Part shown: positions 47,888 to 58,940 of the stretch, piece by piece | Numbering within the stretch: position 1 is the stretch's first letter | How the letters are laid out: the number at the start of each line of letters is the position of its first letter | Source of the DNA: Nitrospira lenta | Lineage (GTDB): Bacteria; Nitrospirota; Nitrospiria; Nitrospirales; Nitrospiraceae | Assembly (NCBI GenBank): GCA_945905765.1 | Contig: CAMDPZ010000003.1 | Location: 1-64,000, forward strand | Length of the DNA stretch: 64,000 nt | Direction: 5' to 3' | Made by a program: the position numbers and the translations under genes | The notes under the pieces: model-generated | The model's database searches: none | The model's input: only the letters and a program-made list of their open reading frames with translations | Told to the model about the DNA's origin: nothing

Positions 47888-49312
47888 TTAAGACCTCTTG
47901 CTTCTGATTTGATGAATCGCTTTCCCCTCGACGTCTTCCGCCGCTTCCATCAGGCCCTCTGACAATGTCGGATGGGCATGGATCATCTCCGCCATTTGCG
48001 TCACCGTCGCGCCGACCTGCATCGCCAAGGCCGCTTCATGCACCAGGTCGGCTGAGTGAGCTCCGATGATATGGACACCCAGGATTTTCCCGCCAGGCGA
48101 CTCGGCAATGACTTTGAACAGGCCCGTCGTGTCCCCCGTCGCTTGCGCCTTCCCCAAGCCTGCATAGCGAAAACGCCCTACCGTAACTGAGCTGTCTGGG
48201 TTCTGCCCGGCAGCCTGGGCTCGCTCTCGGGCCTGCTGTTCCGTGATACCCACACGACCGATCTCAGGCAGGGTAAAGATTCCTGCAGGGATGACGTCGT
48301 AACGGACCTGCGCCTCATGCCCCATAATATTCTCGACCGCCACCTTGCCCTGAGCCGAGGCCACATGCGCCAACATGACCTTGCCAACCACGTCACCGAT
48401 CGCATAGATCCCTGGCACGGTAGTTTCCATCCGCTCATTGACGAGGATCTCCCCCCGCCTGCCCGTCTGTACCCCCACCGGCTCCAGCCCGAGTCCTGCG
48501 CTATTCAATCCGCGACCCACGGACACCAACAGCTTCTCAGCCGTAACCTGCGTGCCATCTTTGAGATGAGCGGCGATACCAGTCGGTGATCGGTCAAATT
48601 TCTCAACACTGTTCCCGGTCAACACCGTCACGCCGCGCTTCTTCAGCTCCCGCTCCATCGTCGAGGAAATATCCTCATCCTCCAAGGGGAGCACGCGCGG
48701 CAGCAATTCAACAATCGTGACCTCCGTCCCCAGCCCACTGTAGAGCGCCGCGAACTCGCAGCCTTCGACTCCCCCCCCGACGATCAAGAGGCTAACAGGA
48801 ATCCGATCGAGCTCCAGAAGATGTTGGCTGGTGAGGACCTGCTGCCCGTCGATGGGAAACTGCGGCAGATTCGGCCAGGACGACCCGGTAGCAATCACGA
48901 TCGCGTCAGCCTGAATGTCCCGCGTCGCGCCATCGGCTGAAGTCACCGTGACCGTCTGCCGATCCCGCAACGATCCGCGCCCCTGCACCTGTTCGATGTT
49001 CCAAGTCTTGAACAGGGTCGCAATGCCCTTCACGAGCATCGCGACGACCTTGTTCTTTCTGGCGACCATCTTGGCGAGATCGTACGTGACCGGCCCTTGG
49101 ACGAGCAGCCCCATGTCTTCTGATTTTTTGACCTTGTCGCCGAGCTCGACAACCGAGAGGAGGGCCTTACTGGGGATGCAGCCCCAATTCAAACAGACGC
49201 CACCCAACGCATGGGACTCGATGACGGTGACGCGGGCGCCCAGTTGGGCCGCCCGAATCGCCGCGACATACCCACCAGGTCCCGCGCCGACAATGGCGAT
49301 GTGTTTAGACAT
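47888..49312 (-). CDS. lpd: Dihydrolipoamide dehydrogenase (E3)
   Basis: 474 residues. FAD loop IAIVGAGPGGYVAAIRAAQL, redox disulfide GGVCLNWGCIPSKALL, NAD site LLIVGGGVEGCEFAALYSGL, and the C-terminal interface His in MIHAHPTLSEGLMEAAED. It reoxidises lipoyl groups of GcvH or 2-oxoacid dehydrogenase complexes. gcvH lies 9 bp upstream, so they are probably co-transcribed. Confidence 0.95.
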   Translation of the reverse strand: MSKHIAIVGAGPGGYVAAIRAAQLGARVTVIESHALGGVCLNWGCIPSKALLSVVELGDKVKKSEDMGLLVQGPVTYDLAKMVARKNKVVAMLVKGIATLFKTWNIEQVQGRGSLRDRQTVTVTSADGATRDIQADAIVIATGSSWPNLPQFPIDGQQVLTSQHLLELDRIPVSLLIVGGGVEGCEFAALYSGLGTEVTIVELLPRVLPLEDEDISSTMERELKKRGVTVLTGNSVEKFDRSPTGIAAHLKDGTQVTAEKLLVSVGRGLNSAGLGLEPVGVQTGRRGEILVNERMETTVPGIYAIGDVVGKVMLAHVASAQGKVAVENIMGHEAQVRYDVIPAGIFTLPEIGRVGITEQQARERAQAAGQNPDSSVTVGRFRYAGLGKAQATGDTTGLFKVIAESPGGKILGVHIIGAHSADLVHEAALAMQVGATVTQMAEMIHAHPTLSEGLMEAAEDVEGKAIHQIRSKRS

Positions 49313-49321
49313 GGGAGCGAA

Positions 49322-49708
49322 TCAATGCTTTTGTGTGGAGAGAAAGTCCTCGTACTGCGCTGCCGTCATCAGCTGCTCGACTTCACCGGCATTGGAGAGA
49401 TCGATCGTCACCATCCAGCCCTTGCCGTAGGGATCGGAGTTCACCACCTCCGGATGATCTTTCAAATCGGCATTGATCTTCACGATCGTACCGCTCACGG
49501 GCGTGTAGATCGTGGAGGTGGTCTTGGTCGATTCGACCTCACCGATCTGCTGCCCCGCCTTGACGACAGCGCCTGGCTTCGGCATGTCGATAAAGACGAT
49601 GTCGCCCAACGCATCCTGGGCGAAATGACTGATGCCGACCGTCGCCTGCTGGCCGCTCACGCGCACCCATTCATGCTCTTGGTGGTACCGGAGATCTTTC
49701 GGAATCAT
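49322..49708 (-). CDS. gcvH: Glycine cleavage system H protein
   Basis: 128 residues from ATG 49708, with AAGGAG five bases upstream. HEWVRVSGQQATVGISHFAQ, then the lipoylation site in IGEVESTKTTSTIYTPVSG, and DPYGKGWMVTIDL. The lipoyl lysine is in the normal place. The shuttle carries aminomethyl groups; the T and P proteins are not in this window. Next to lpd, its reoxidising partner. Confidence 0.94.
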   Translation of the reverse strand: MIPKDLRYHQEHEWVRVSGQQATVGISHFAQDALGDIVFIDMPKPGAVVKAGQQIGEVESTKTTSTIYTPVSGTIVKINADLKDHPEVVNSDPYGKGWMVTIDLSNAGEVEQLMTAAQYEDFLSTQKH

Positions 49709-49772
49709 GCACACTCCTTATGAAGAAGACCCTGGTCACGAGACGCAGTCGCTCACGCCGATCGGCAGATGC

Positions 49773-50192
49773 CTATCCGACGATTTCCATCGAGGGAAAG
49801 AAATAGGCGATCTCGAACTGGGCGGTCTCCGGAGAATCGGACCCATGCACCGCGTTGAACTCGATGTTCGCCCCATGCGCCTTGCGGATCGTGCCCGCTT
49901 CCGCCTTGGCCGGATCGGTCGCGCCCATCAGCTCACGGTTCTTCTTGATCGCGTTGTCGCCTTGCAGGACCAGCACCACGACCGGACCGGACGACATGAA
50001 CGTGCAGAGGCTATCGAAGAATGGACGGGCCTTATGCACGGAGTAAAATCCCTCGGCGGTGGATTTCGAAAACTGCATCATGCGCATGGCCACCGGCTTC
50101 AACCCGGCTTTTTCGTAGCTGGCAATAATGTCGCCAATCGCGTTCTTTTTGACTGCATCCGGCTTGATAATCGCTAATGTTCGTTCACTCAT
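49773..50192 (-). CDS. ndk: Nucleoside-diphosphate kinase
   Basis: 139 residues: [60 protein letters not shown] and the catalytic His116 in [16 protein letters not shown]. It equilibrates NTP pools by transferring phosphate through that histidine. Stands alone, 63 bp from gcvH. Confidence 0.96.
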   Translation of the reverse strand: MSERTLAIIKPDAVKKNAIGDIIASYEKAGLKPVAMRMMQFSKSTAEGFYSVHKARPFFDSLCTFMSSGPVVVLVLQGDNAIKKNRELMGATDPAKAEAGTIRKAHGANIEFNAVHGSDSPETAQFEIAYFFPSMEIVG

Positions 50193-50368
50193 CGCTTGAA
50201 CTCTTCCTCCACGCTAATGATAGAAAATGTCGAAATTGACCGGCCCATTATAAGGAGGGGCTGCCAGCCTTGCAAGGGAGCGCAGCCTCAGGCGGCTGCG
50301 GAAAAACTCGCCTCATACAGGAAATAGCGCAAACGTATTCCGAATGGTGCGGGGGCCGAATAACCTCA

Positions 50369-50487
50369 GGATGCTCAAAAAGTCTGTCAGCAAGGCCGCA
50401 GGCGAGTCGAAACCGGAGGCGTGCCCTCGGGGTACGTTGAGGATTTCGACGAGCCGAGCACGCCGCTGGCGGACTTTTTCAGCATCC
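50369..50487. repeat. 120-bp structured intergenic repeat, copy F
   Basis: Ends GGATGCTCAAAAAG and CTTTTTCAGCATCC are complementary apart from one base. Inside: GTCAGCAAGGCCGCAG, GCGTGCCCTCGGGGTACG and TTGAGGATTTCGACGAG, i.e. the family sequence in reverse orientation. It stops 2 bp from the mtnA stop codon. Confidence 0.8.
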
Positions 50488-50489
50488 TG

Positions 50490-51521
50490 TTAGGAAGAGA
50501 ATTGCGCCGCCAGATCTTGGGGGCGAAACACGCCCCGTTCGGTGATGATGCCGGTGATCAATTCAGCCGGCGTCACGTCGAAGGCTGGATTGTAGACCGC
50601 GACTCCGGCTGGAGCGATCGCGTGGCTGCCGTGGATGGTCGTGACCTCTAACGGGTTCCGCTCTTCGATCGGAATCTCCGCTCCTGTTTTCGTCTTCAAA
50701 TCGATCGTGGAATAGGGAGCCGCCACGTAAAAGGGAATCCCGTGAGCCTTCGCCAGCACGGCAACCGAATAGGTCCCGATTTTATTCGCCACATCCCCGT
50801 TGGCGGCGATCCGGTCAGCTCCCACGACACAGAGTTGAATCTTCCCCTGTCTCATGAGCGCGCCAGCCATATTGTCCGTGATGAGCGTCACGGGAATCTT
50901 GTCCTGCATCAACTCCCAGGCCGTGAGCCTCGCTCCCTGCAGCACCGGTCTGGTCTCATCTGCGATAACCTGAATCTTCTTCCCCTGCTCCCAAGCTGCG
51001 CGAATCACGCCGAGCGCCGTGCCGTAACCAGCCGTCGCCAATGCGCCGGCATTGCAATGGGTCAGGACTGTTTGGCCGCTGGCAATAAGCTTCGCGCCGT
51101 GCTGCCCCATCGCCTTGCAAAGCGCGATGTCCTCATCCAGGATCCGTTGCGACTCCTCCACGAGCAGCCGCTTAATGTCCGATACAGGCCGTTCCCGTAA
51201 TTCCGATAACTTTCGCTTCATCCGCTCTATCGCCCAGAAGAGATTGACGGCGGTCGGCCTGGTCGCAGCCAGGCAGTCGCAGATCTCAAGCATCGCATTC
51301 ATAAATTCATCGTAAGATACTGCTTTAATTGATTGCGCGCCGAGCGCCACGCCCATCGCTGCAGTCACGCCAATCGCAGGCGCCCCGCGAACAACCAGCT
51401 CCTTGATCGCCCGAGCCACCGTCAGATAGTCCCGGCAATCCAGGAACACAACCTTCCCAGGAAGCTGACTTTGATCGAGCAATCGAACTGCTCCGTCTTT
51501 CCATTCAACAGTAGGAACCAT
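50490..51521 (-). CDS. mtnA: S-methyl-5-thioribose-1-phosphate isomerase
   Basis: 343 residues from ATG 51521, after which [17 protein letters not shown] is the usual start; the open frame upstream to 51629 is not protein-like. Seen: [20 protein letters not shown], the catalytic Cys in [20 protein letters not shown], and the Asp in [20 protein letters not shown]. Methionine salvage (or a related eIF2B-like sugar isomerase). No other mtn gene is nearby. Confidence 0.94.
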   Translation of the reverse strand: MVPTVEWKDGAVRLLDQSQLPGKVVFLDCRDYLTVARAIKELVVRGAPAIGVTAAMGVALGAQSIKAVSYDEFMNAMLEICDCLAATRPTAVNLFWAIERMKRKLSELRERPVSDIKRLLVEESQRILDEDIALCKAMGQHGAKLIASGQTVLTHCNAGALATAGYGTALGVIRAAWEQGKKIQVIADETRPVLQGARLTAWELMQDKIPVTLITDNMAGALMRQGKIQLCVVGADRIAANGDVANKIGTYSVAVLAKAHGIPFYVAAPYSTIDLKTKTGAEIPIEERNPLEVTTIHGSHAIAPAGVAVYNPAFDVTPAELITGIITERGVFRPQDLAAQFSS

Positions 51522-51571
51522 AGAAGAATCTTGTAGCGGGAACTGCGACGCAGTGCAAGGGGCTAATACTT

Positions 51572-54112
51572 TTAAAAATCGTGCCACTGCTGCCACAGCC
51601 TGATCCAATTCGCCCTCTCGCAAGCCCAAAGGCAGGAGGTTCTATTCGTCGGTTGCAGCAACCATTCTTTCGTTCGATGGACTTCGAGCGCCTTGCCAGA
51701 GACTCCTCCGGCAAACCACACTCCCCCATCGCGGTCGGTTCGCAACGTGGCAATCCCTTCCGCCTCGTATACATCGAGCACGGCCTGAGCCGGGTGCCTG
51801 TAGGGATTATGCCGCCCGGCTGAAAAGACCGCATAGGTCGGATGCACCGATGCCAGCCAATCGCGGTTCAACGAACTGACCGCTCCATGATGCGGCGCCT
51901 TCAGGACTTCGACCGTATCGTGAGGCGTCGCTCGCATCATCCTCGCCAAGCCATCCCGCTCGACATCCGCAGCAAAGAGGATCACATGGTGACCACACGT
52001 AAGCCTCGTCACCACCGAACGATTGTTCAGACCATGTCCACTCCCGTGACGATCACGAATCGACGCACCAACAGACTCATCCGCCGGAGGATTGAGGACC
52101 ATCATCCGGCAGGGACCGGACGAGAGGATCCCCTGCCCCTCTCTCGCCACCTGCTCGGATAATCCTCGATCGGCCAATGACTGCTGCAGCCGCTGATAGA
52201 ACAGCTCCTCCCTGGGCTCACCCAGTCCCCAATAGTTTTTCACAGTAAAATGACGGACCACCCAGGCCAGGCCTCCGACATGATCCAGTTGCGGATGCGT
52301 ACCGATCACCTGGTCGATGGTACGGATGCCTCTGTTCCAGAGAAAGGGGGCCACCACTCCGCGACCCATGTCGAATCGTTCATAGGTCGCCCCTCCGTCG
52401 ATCAACAGGACCTGACCATCAGGCAGTTCAACAACCGCACTATCCCCTTGGCCGACATCCAGAAACGTGACGCGGAAATGCTCTCCATCGGGAAACATCC
52501 TGGGAGACCAAGCCCACCAGAGCAAGACCGCGACCAATCCGGCTCCTGCAACCAACCGAAGCCCCACACGACCCACTCGCAGCCATATCAATCCGAGGCA
52601 GACATAGAACAGCCCCATGGTGAGTGCCGAAGGGGCCGCGACATGCCATTCCCCTCCCGGCAAGGTCGAGAGCAGACGGACCGACGCCACAAAATGCTCA
52701 AGCAACCACTGATTCCATGACGCCAATGGCAGCAGGCTTGCCCCTGTCATAATCTGCCAGACTCCGGCCGCCAGTCCGATCGGAACCAGCAAAACTCCCA
52801 TCGCAGGGACGGCCACCACATTGGTGAACAGACCGAGCCAGGGCAATTGATTGAAATAGTGAGCCACCAACGGGAGGGTCACCATTGTCACGACCCCGCT
52901 CATGAGTACCGAGTCTCTCCCCCACCCGGCACATGTTTTCAGGAGCGACGGCTCGCTCGGAAACTTTTCCACATCAGCAGCAGTCCTCCAGGCCAGCCAC
53001 CCGGCAATGGCAAGGACTGACAGAAACGAAAGCTGGAAGGAGATATCGAACAGGGCTTGAGGATCGTGCAAGAGAATCACCAACGCAGCGGCCGAGAGAG
53101 CATGGAACAGACGCCGCTCCTGGCCGAGCCAGATCGCCATCAGCCCTACAGCCACCATCAGCAACGAGCGCATCGTCGCCAATTCCGCCCCGGCCAGGCA
53201 GGCATAGCCAGTGACCGGCACAATCGTACAGGCAACAGCGATGCGAGTCGGCGTAATCCTCCTGGACAAGAACAGCAGCCAATCGGCTGGCAGCAGAATC
53301 ATCATCCATCTGACCACCGCAAAGATGAGCAGCGCGACGAGGCCCAAGTGGCTTCCTGAAATGGACAGGAGATGGACCGTTCCCGTCACCATGAATTGAT
53401 CGCGCAGGTCCTGATCGAGATATCCGCGATCGCCGAGAATGATGCCCAGATAAAGCCCCAGCGCCGGCTGAGCAATACTTTGTATCGCGGCGAGACGGAT
53501 GCTGCTCCGCCAGCGATCAACTTGATTCCAGATCGCCCACCAGACATGCGCACGACCGGACTCAAGCAACTGCACCGCTTCGGCCCCTGTCACCGTGGCG
53601 ACTGAGTCAATTCCTTGCCGCTCAAGATAGGCCGCATAGTCGAATCCGCCTGGATTCAACGACCCGCTCGGACGGCGCAAGGGCGCCAGAAAGCGGACCA
53701 CATCGCCCTGAAAAAATATTCGCTGAGGGGTCCGCCAAGTCAGTCGAACCAATCTGGCAACTCCCGGCGATGCGGAAGGGTCATCCGGTCTGACAATCAT
53801 GACCAGCCGATCAGGCGCCAGCTGCACCGGCGCGACGATGCGGCCAGTCATCTCGATTGCCCGATCAGATGGCGGATCGGCCAGCGTGCTATGGCCTGGC
53901 AGACTGACGGCCAGAGCCCAATAGACCACTCCCGCCAGGAGCGTCCCGTAAAGCCACGAGGCCTGACGGAGGGACAATCGATCAACTTGTTCAAGGAAGA
54001 CAGCACCGATAGCCGTGAGGAAGAGCAGGAAGAACGAGGACAGGGGGAAATAGGGAATCTGCGATCCGACGAAAAGCCCGGAGATAAAGGCAATAGTCAG
54101 GGACGGCAGCAT
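51572..54112 (-). CDS. comEC: ComEC/Rec2 DNA-internalisation protein
   Basis: 846 residues: N-terminal helices and OB-type DUF4131 region (about 20-200), the competence domain ([36 protein letters not shown]), then a metallo-beta-lactamase domain with [35 protein letters not shown] and [13 protein letters not shown]. It forms the inner-membrane channel for single-stranded DNA in transformation. With a comEA-like gene also present, part of the uptake machinery is encoded here; no pilus genes are seen. Confidence 0.92.
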   Translation of the reverse strand: MLPSLTIAFISGLFVGSQIPYFPLSSFFLLFLTAIGAVFLEQVDRLSLRQASWLYGTLLAGVVYWALAVSLPGHSTLADPPSDRAIEMTGRIVAPVQLAPDRLVMIVRPDDPSASPGVARLVRLTWRTPQRIFFQGDVVRFLAPLRRPSGSLNPGGFDYAAYLERQGIDSVATVTGAEAVQLLESGRAHVWWAIWNQVDRWRSSIRLAAIQSIAQPALGLYLGIILGDRGYLDQDLRDQFMVTGTVHLLSISGSHLGLVALLIFAVVRWMMILLPADWLLFLSRRITPTRIAVACTIVPVTGYACLAGAELATMRSLLMVAVGLMAIWLGQERRLFHALSAAALVILLHDPQALFDISFQLSFLSVLAIAGWLAWRTAADVEKFPSEPSLLKTCAGWGRDSVLMSGVVTMVTLPLVAHYFNQLPWLGLFTNVVAVPAMGVLLVPIGLAAGVWQIMTGASLLPLASWNQWLLEHFVASVRLLSTLPGGEWHVAAPSALTMGLFYVCLGLIWLRVGRVGLRLVAGAGLVAVLLWWAWSPRMFPDGEHFRVTFLDVGQGDSAVVELPDGQVLLIDGGATYERFDMGRGVVAPFLWNRGIRTIDQVIGTHPQLDHVGGLAWVVRHFTVKNYWGLGEPREELFYQRLQQSLADRGLSEQVAREGQGILSSGPCRMMVLNPPADESVGASIRDRHGSGHGLNNRSVVTRLTCGHHVILFAADVERDGLARMMRATPHDTVEVLKAPHHGAVSSLNRDWLASVHPTYAVFSAGRHNPYRHPAQAVLDVYEAEGIATLRTDRDGGVWFAGGVSGKALEVHRTKEWLLQPTNRTSCLWACERANWIRLWQQWHDF

Positions 54113-54142
54113 AGGCCTCCCTCAAGAGGATGCTACTGAAGC

Positions 54143-55492
54143 TTACTCGATATGGGCCTTAACGACCTCGACCAGTCGATTGGCCACGTCGCGAATCTGG
54201 TCATCGCGCTCCCCTTCAACCATCACCCTTAAAAGAGGCTCGGTTCCGGAGTACCGCACCAAAACACGTCCGCTGCCATTGAGGCGCTGTTCACTGTCAC
54301 GAATGGCTTGTTGCAGAGCTGGGACCGTATCGAGGTCCGGCTTCTTCGCCACCTTCACATTGAGCAAGACTTGCGGGACTGCCGTCATGGCCTGGGCCAA
54401 GTCCAACAGGGATTTATCCGTCCGTTTCATCAGCGACAACACTTGGAGCGCCGAGAGTAGCCCGTCACCGGTCGTATTGTGATCCAGGAAGATGAAATGA
54501 CCCGACTGTTCCCCCCCGAAGTTATACCCGTCAGCCGACATCCGTTCGAGCAAATATCGGTCACCGACGGCAGTCCGCACCAGCGTGATGCCGGCCTTCG
54601 TCATGGCGCGTTCCAGCCCGAAGTTGCTCATGACGGTCCCCACCACCGTCTGCTTGGCCAACTGTCCCTGCCGATGCAGATCCAGCGCCAGCATCGCCAT
54701 GATAGGATCTCCGTCCAGGACTCGTCCCTGTTCGCAGACGAAGATCGCGCGATCGGCATCCCCGTCCAGCGCCACACCGAGATGGGCCCCCCGCTCACGC
54801 ACCGCCTGTTGCAGCAATTCAGGGTGAACCGCCCCGCAGCCGGCATTGATATTCATCCCGTTCGGCTTATCGCCGATCACCTCGACCGTCGCCCCGAGCT
54901 CGCGCAGGACTTTCGGCGCGACTTTGTAGGCTGCGCCATTGGCGCAATCGACTACGACCTTGAGTCCCTTGAAATCCATGGTCTTCGGCAGAGACCGTTT
55001 GACGAACTCGATATAGCGCCCCTCGGCATCGTCGATGCGATAGGCCTTGCCGATGGCATCGGCCGTGGGCCTCAGGTGGGCAATCCCGTTCGAGACGATG
55101 AGTTCCTCGATGCGCTGCTCCATCTCATCGGGCAGCTTGAACCCGTCGTTGGAGAAAAACTTGATGCCGTTATCCTGATAAGGATTATGTGAGGCCGAAA
55201 TCATCACCCCCGCATCGGCCCGGAGGCTTCTGGTCAAAAATGCAATCGCCGGAGTCGGCATCGGACCGACCAGCAACACATCCACGCCCATCGAACAGAT
55301 TCCGGAGGTCAAGGCCGACTCCAACATATAGCCGGAGATGCGGGTATCCTTGCCGATCACGATCTGGTGTCGTCCGGCCCGGCGCATAAACAGATGCGCA
55401 GCGGCCCGTCCCAACTGCATCGCCATTTCACTGGTCATCGGATCGAGATTGGCAACCCCGCGAACCCCGTCCGTGCCGAACAATTTACGCAT
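54143..55492 (-). CDS. glmM: Phosphoglucosamine mutase
   Basis: 449 residues: [20 protein letters not shown], the phosphoserine loop [19 protein letters not shown], metal site [20 protein letters not shown], sugar-binding [20 protein letters not shown] and phosphate-binding [16 protein letters not shown]. It makes glucosamine-1-phosphate for peptidoglycan and LPS. Its start overlaps the folP end by 8 bp, the common folP-glmM pair. Confidence 0.96.
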   Translation of the reverse strand: MRKLFGTDGVRGVANLDPMTSEMAMQLGRAAAHLFMRRAGRHQIVIGKDTRISGYMLESALTSGICSMGVDVLLVGPMPTPAIAFLTRSLRADAGVMISASHNPYQDNGIKFFSNDGFKLPDEMEQRIEELIVSNGIAHLRPTADAIGKAYRIDDAEGRYIEFVKRSLPKTMDFKGLKVVVDCANGAAYKVAPKVLRELGATVEVIGDKPNGMNINAGCGAVHPELLQQAVRERGAHLGVALDGDADRAIFVCEQGRVLDGDPIMAMLALDLHRQGQLAKQTVVGTVMSNFGLERAMTKAGITLVRTAVGDRYLLERMSADGYNFGGEQSGHFIFLDHNTTGDGLLSALQVLSLMKRTDKSLLDLAQAMTAVPQVLLNVKVAKKPDLDTVPALQQAIRDSEQRLNGSGRVLVRYSGTEPLLRVMVEGERDDQIRDVANRLVEVVKAHIE

Positions 55493-56369
55493 GTTGTGCT
55501 TTCATGGGTCGGGCCGTCGCTTGACTGATTGCCATTGTCACCTGCATCACTTCTCGCATCGCGCGCACATCGTGCACGCGAAGGATTCCGGCGCCCCGCT
55601 CGACCGCCATCGCCACCGCCGCCGCCGTCGCCCACTGCCGCTCCTGCACCGGCCGGTCCACCAGCTGTCCGAGAAACGCCTTGCGCGAGACCCCCACCAG
55701 CAAGGGACAACCCAACCCTGCAAACCGGTCCAGTTGCGCTAAGAGCGTCAGGTTATGTTCGAGCAGCTTACCAAATCCGATGCCCGGATCAAGCACGATT
55801 TGTGTTTGCACCAGGCCGCGCGACAGGGCGAAACGGATTCGCTCTTCGAAAAATACGGAGACCTCGCCCACCACATCCTCGTAGGAGGGTTGCTGCTGCA
55901 TCGTGCGCGGCGTCCCGCTCATATGCATCAGGACGATCCCGGCTCCCATACGGACGATGACCTCCACCATCGCGGAATCGCCTCGCAAGGCCGTGACATC
56001 GTTCACCAGCACCGCTCCCGCGTCGAGAGCCGCCTGTGCCACCGAGGCTTTCGAGGTATCGATGGAAATCGGAACCCGGACGGCTTTGGCCACTGCGGCC
56101 ACGACGGGAATCGCGCGACGACGTTCTTCCGCCTCCTCGACAGGATCCGCGCCGGGACGAGTCGACTCTGCGCCGATGTCCAAAAGATCCGCCCCTTCCT
56201 CCACCAGGCGAAGGGCATGGGCCACAGCGGCGTCAGGGTCCAGGTAACGGCCACCGTCAGAAAATGAATCGGGCGTGACGTTCACCACGCCCATCATGAG
56301 CGGTCGGCCAGGAAACTCGATCAGCCGATCCGTGGCCCGTCTCGTCAATGTTGTGTAATCTACCAGCAA
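55485..56369 (-). CDS. folP: Dihydropteroate synthase
   Basis: 294 residues: [60 protein letters not shown] and [20 protein letters not shown], with the SRK motif in [12 protein letters not shown]. It joins the pterin and p-aminobenzoate in folate synthesis. Overlaps glmM by 8 bp. Confidence 0.95.
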   Translation of the reverse strand: MLVDYTTLTRRATDRLIEFPGRPLMMGVVNVTPDSFSDGGRYLDPDAAVAHALRLVEEGADLLDIGAESTRPGADPVEEAEERRRAIPVVAAVAKAVRVPISIDTSKASVAQAALDAGAVLVNDVTALRGDSAMVEVIVRMGAGIVLMHMSGTPRTMQQQPSYEDVVGEVSVFFEERIRFALSRGLVQTQIVLDPGIGFGKLLEHNLTLLAQLDRFAGLGCPLLVGVSRKAFLGQLVDRPVQERQWATAAAVAMAVERGAGILRVHDVRAMREVMQVTMAISQATARPMKAQHA

Positions 56370-56389
56370 AGGACGGCGCCTCCCTGCAG

Positions 56390-56425
56390 CAGGATACTGA
56401 AAATCCGCCAGCGGCCTTCTCGTCT
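56390..56425. repeat. Left end of a degenerate repeat copy
   Basis: AGGATACTGAAAATCCGCCA, then GCGGCCTTCTCGTC, matches the left end of the 120-bp family (GGATGCTGAAAA, CGCCAGC, TTCTCGTC). The rest is missing. Confidence 0.5.
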
Positions 56426-56445
56426 ATGGCAACTCGGCTGTACTG

Positions 56446-56471
56446 CCGGGACGCCCAGACAGGCGTCCCGG
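56446..56471. terminator. Perfect 10-bp stem-loop after ftsH
   Basis: CCGGGACGCC (56446-56455) pairs with GGCGTCCCGG (56462-56471), loop CAGACA. It lies 14 bp past the ftsH stop and ahead of folP. There is no T-run, so it may end transcription with help or protect the 3' end. Confidence 0.6.
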
Positions 56472-56485
56472 ATCAGTGCATGCAA

Positions 56486-58297
56486 TTAGGCAGGAACTGT
56501 TTGAGATGTGGATTGCAAAATAATCTGGTCGATATCAGCTGAATCCAGCACTTCTTTTTCCAGGAGCGCTTCCGCCAAGCCCTTCAAGCTGGCCATGTGC
56601 TCCGTGAGCAGGCGCTTCGCCCGCTCATAGTTTTCCGTCACCAGCCGTTTGACTTCCTGGTCGATTTCCAACGCGATTTGCTCGCTGAAATCGCGCCGGC
56701 TCCCCATCTCTCTCCCAAGAAACACTTCTTCTTCTTTTTTGCCGAACGTCAGAGGACCCAACTTTTCGCTCATGCCCCATTCGCAAACCATCTTCCGCGC
56801 GAGATCCGTGGCCCGTTCGAGATCGTTCCCCGCTCCGGTTGTCATGTGCTTCAAGACCAGCTCTTCCGCCACACGCCCGCCCATGAGGATGGCCAGGTTG
56901 TTGTACAAGAACTCCTTCGAGTAGTTGTGCCGGTCATCGGTGGGAAGCTGCATCGTCACGCCCAAGGCGCGGCCGCGAGGAATGATCGTGACTTTATGGA
57001 CCGGGTCCGTTCCAGGAATCAGCTTGGCAATCAACGCATGGCCTGCTTCATGATAGGCCGTCGTCCGCTTCTCATCGTCGCTCAAGATTAAACTCTTGCG
57101 CTCGGCCCCCATCAAGACTTTGTCTTTGGCCATCTCGAAGTCGACAACTTCCACTTCTTTTTTGTTCTGTCTCGCAGCCCAGAGGGCCGCTTCGTTGACC
57201 AGGTTCTCCAGATCGGCTCCGGAGAAGCCTGGCGTGCCTCGCGCAATTTTCTCCAACTCCACATCCGTGGCGATCGGCACCTTCTTCGTATGGACCTTGA
57301 GAATTTCCGTCCGCCCCCGCAAGTCCGGTCGATTGACGACGACTTGCCGGTCGAAACGCCCAGGTCTGAGCAGGGCTGGATCGAGGACGTCAGGCCGATT
57401 GGTCGCCGCGACCAGGATCACGCCTTCTGTCGTATCGAATCCATCCATCTCGACGAGCAATTGATTCAGCGTCTGTTCGCGCTCGTCATTCCCTCCGCCC
57501 AATCCTGCGCCGCGAAGTCGGCCGACTGCATCGATTTCATCGATGAAAATGATGCAGGGCGCATGCTTTTTCCCCTGCTCGAAGAGATCGCGCACACGGG
57601 AAGCGCCGACGCCGACAAACATTTCCACAAAGTCCGATCCGCTGATACTGAAGAACGGCACGCTGGCTTCACCGGCAATGGCCTTAGCCAAAAGAGTCTT
57701 GCCGGTCCCGGGAGGTCCGACGATCAAGACGCCCTTGGGAATGCGGCCACCCAGCTTTTGGAACTTGCGAGGGTCCCGGAGAAACTCGATGATCTCCAGC
57801 ACTTCTTCTTTCGCTTCATCGACGCCTGCCACGTCGGAGAACATCACTTTTTTGCGGTCCTCCGTCAACATGCGGGCGCGGCTCTTCCCGAATGAGAGGG
57901 CCTTATTGCCCCCCATCTGCATTTGCCGCATCAGGAAAAACCACAGGCCCAGGAAGAGCACAAAGGGCCCCCAGGTCACTAAGAAAGTAATGTACCAAGG
58001 GCTCTCGTCCGGTGGCTTGGCTTCGATCTGAACACCACGCTCCCGCAAGACCTTCACCAATTCAGGATACTCCACCGAATAGGTCCTGATACGGGTCTTG
58101 TCTTTCAGCACGGCGCTGATGTGGCTGGATTTGATAATGACCCGTTCAACCTCGCCCTTGTCGAGCTTGGCCATAAACTCGCTGAAAATCACATCTTCTT
58201 CAGGCGCATGGGTCGGCACACTGAACAGGTTGAACAGTAAAATCATGAAGAGGCCGACGACGACCCAGAAAAGCAGATTCTTTGCCCTGGAATTCAT
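56486..58297 (-). CDS. ftsH: ATP-dependent zinc metalloprotease FtsH
   Basis: 603 residues. Two membrane helices frame a periplasmic domain (N-terminal [18 protein letters not shown] and [18 protein letters not shown]). AAA ATPase with [34 protein letters not shown] and the SRH ([20 protein letters not shown]), then the zinc protease motif [14 protein letters not shown]. It degrades misfolded membrane proteins and can control LpxC. Between hpt and folP. Confidence 0.97.
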   Translation of the reverse strand: MNSRAKNLLFWVVVGLFMILLFNLFSVPTHAPEEDVIFSEFMAKLDKGEVERVIIKSSHISAVLKDKTRIRTYSVEYPELVKVLRERGVQIEAKPPDESPWYITFLVTWGPFVLFLGLWFFLMRQMQMGGNKALSFGKSRARMLTEDRKKVMFSDVAGVDEAKEEVLEIIEFLRDPRKFQKLGGRIPKGVLIVGPPGTGKTLLAKAIAGEASVPFFSISGSDFVEMFVGVGASRVRDLFEQGKKHAPCIIFIDEIDAVGRLRGAGLGGGNDEREQTLNQLLVEMDGFDTTEGVILVAATNRPDVLDPALLRPGRFDRQVVVNRPDLRGRTEILKVHTKKVPIATDVELEKIARGTPGFSGADLENLVNEAALWAARQNKKEVEVVDFEMAKDKVLMGAERKSLILSDDEKRTTAYHEAGHALIAKLIPGTDPVHKVTIIPRGRALGVTMQLPTDDRHNYSKEFLYNNLAILMGGRVAEELVLKHMTTGAGNDLERATDLARKMVCEWGMSEKLGPLTFGKKEEEVFLGREMGSRRDFSEQIALEIDQEVKRLVTENYERAKRLLTEHMASLKGLAEALLEKEVLDSADIDQIILQSTSQTVPA

Positions 58298-58394
58298 CCA
58301 GATCTCCTTGTGGATTGACGCTTAAATGAGGAAAACCACGCAGTTCCGTGATGCTACCACAGCCCATTCCTACTGACAACCGTGGGGCACGAAC

Positions 58395-58934
58395 CTATTC
58401 TTGGTCCTCTGCCACATCCAGGACAGCCAGATAAGGCAGGTTACGATACTTCTGTTGATAGTCGAGTCCGTACCCGACCACATACTTGTTCGGAATTCTA
58501 AATCCCTCGTAATCGATGGTCACGTCGATCGTCCGTCGTTCCGGCTTGCTTAAGAGGGTGCAGACCTTAATCGACTTGGGCTTCTTTTTCCCCAAGGCCT
58601 TGACCAAATATTGGACTGTCAACCCTGAGTCGACGATGTCTTCCACCAGCAAGACATCTTTACCTTTGATCTCCTCGGTCAGCTCGGTCACCATCTTGAC
58701 CTTGCCGGATGTTTTTGCCCGGGACCCGTAACTCGTCACCATGAGAAAATCCACACGGATGGGAATTCTGATCGCGCGGGCCAGATCGGCATAGAAGGCA
58801 TAGGCCCCCTTCAGCACCCCGACCAACACCAGATCCTTCCCCATATAATCGGTCGTGATCTGTTTGCCCAGCTCTCGAATCCGCGCACGCATTTCTTCCT
58901 GCGTCACGATCGGTCGACCGAAAATTCGCTCCAT
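58395..58934 (-). CDS. hpt: Hypoxanthine phosphoribosyltransferase
   Basis: 179 residues. PRPP-binding VLLVEDIVDSGLTVQYLVKA, VGVLKGAYAFYADLARAIRI, and the base loop DYEGFRIPNKYVVGYGLDY. It makes IMP/GMP from bases. The tilS-hpt-ftsH order is a widespread arrangement, present here with 6 bp to tilS. Confidence 0.94.
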   Translation of the reverse strand: MERIFGRPIVTQEEMRARIRELGKQITTDYMGKDLVLVGVLKGAYAFYADLARAIRIPIRVDFLMVTSYGSRAKTSGKVKMVTELTEEIKGKDVLLVEDIVDSGLTVQYLVKALGKKKPKSIKVCTLLSKPERRTIDVTIDYEGFRIPNKYVVGYGLDYQQKYRNLPYLAVLDVAEDQE

Positions 58935-58940
58935 GCTCCC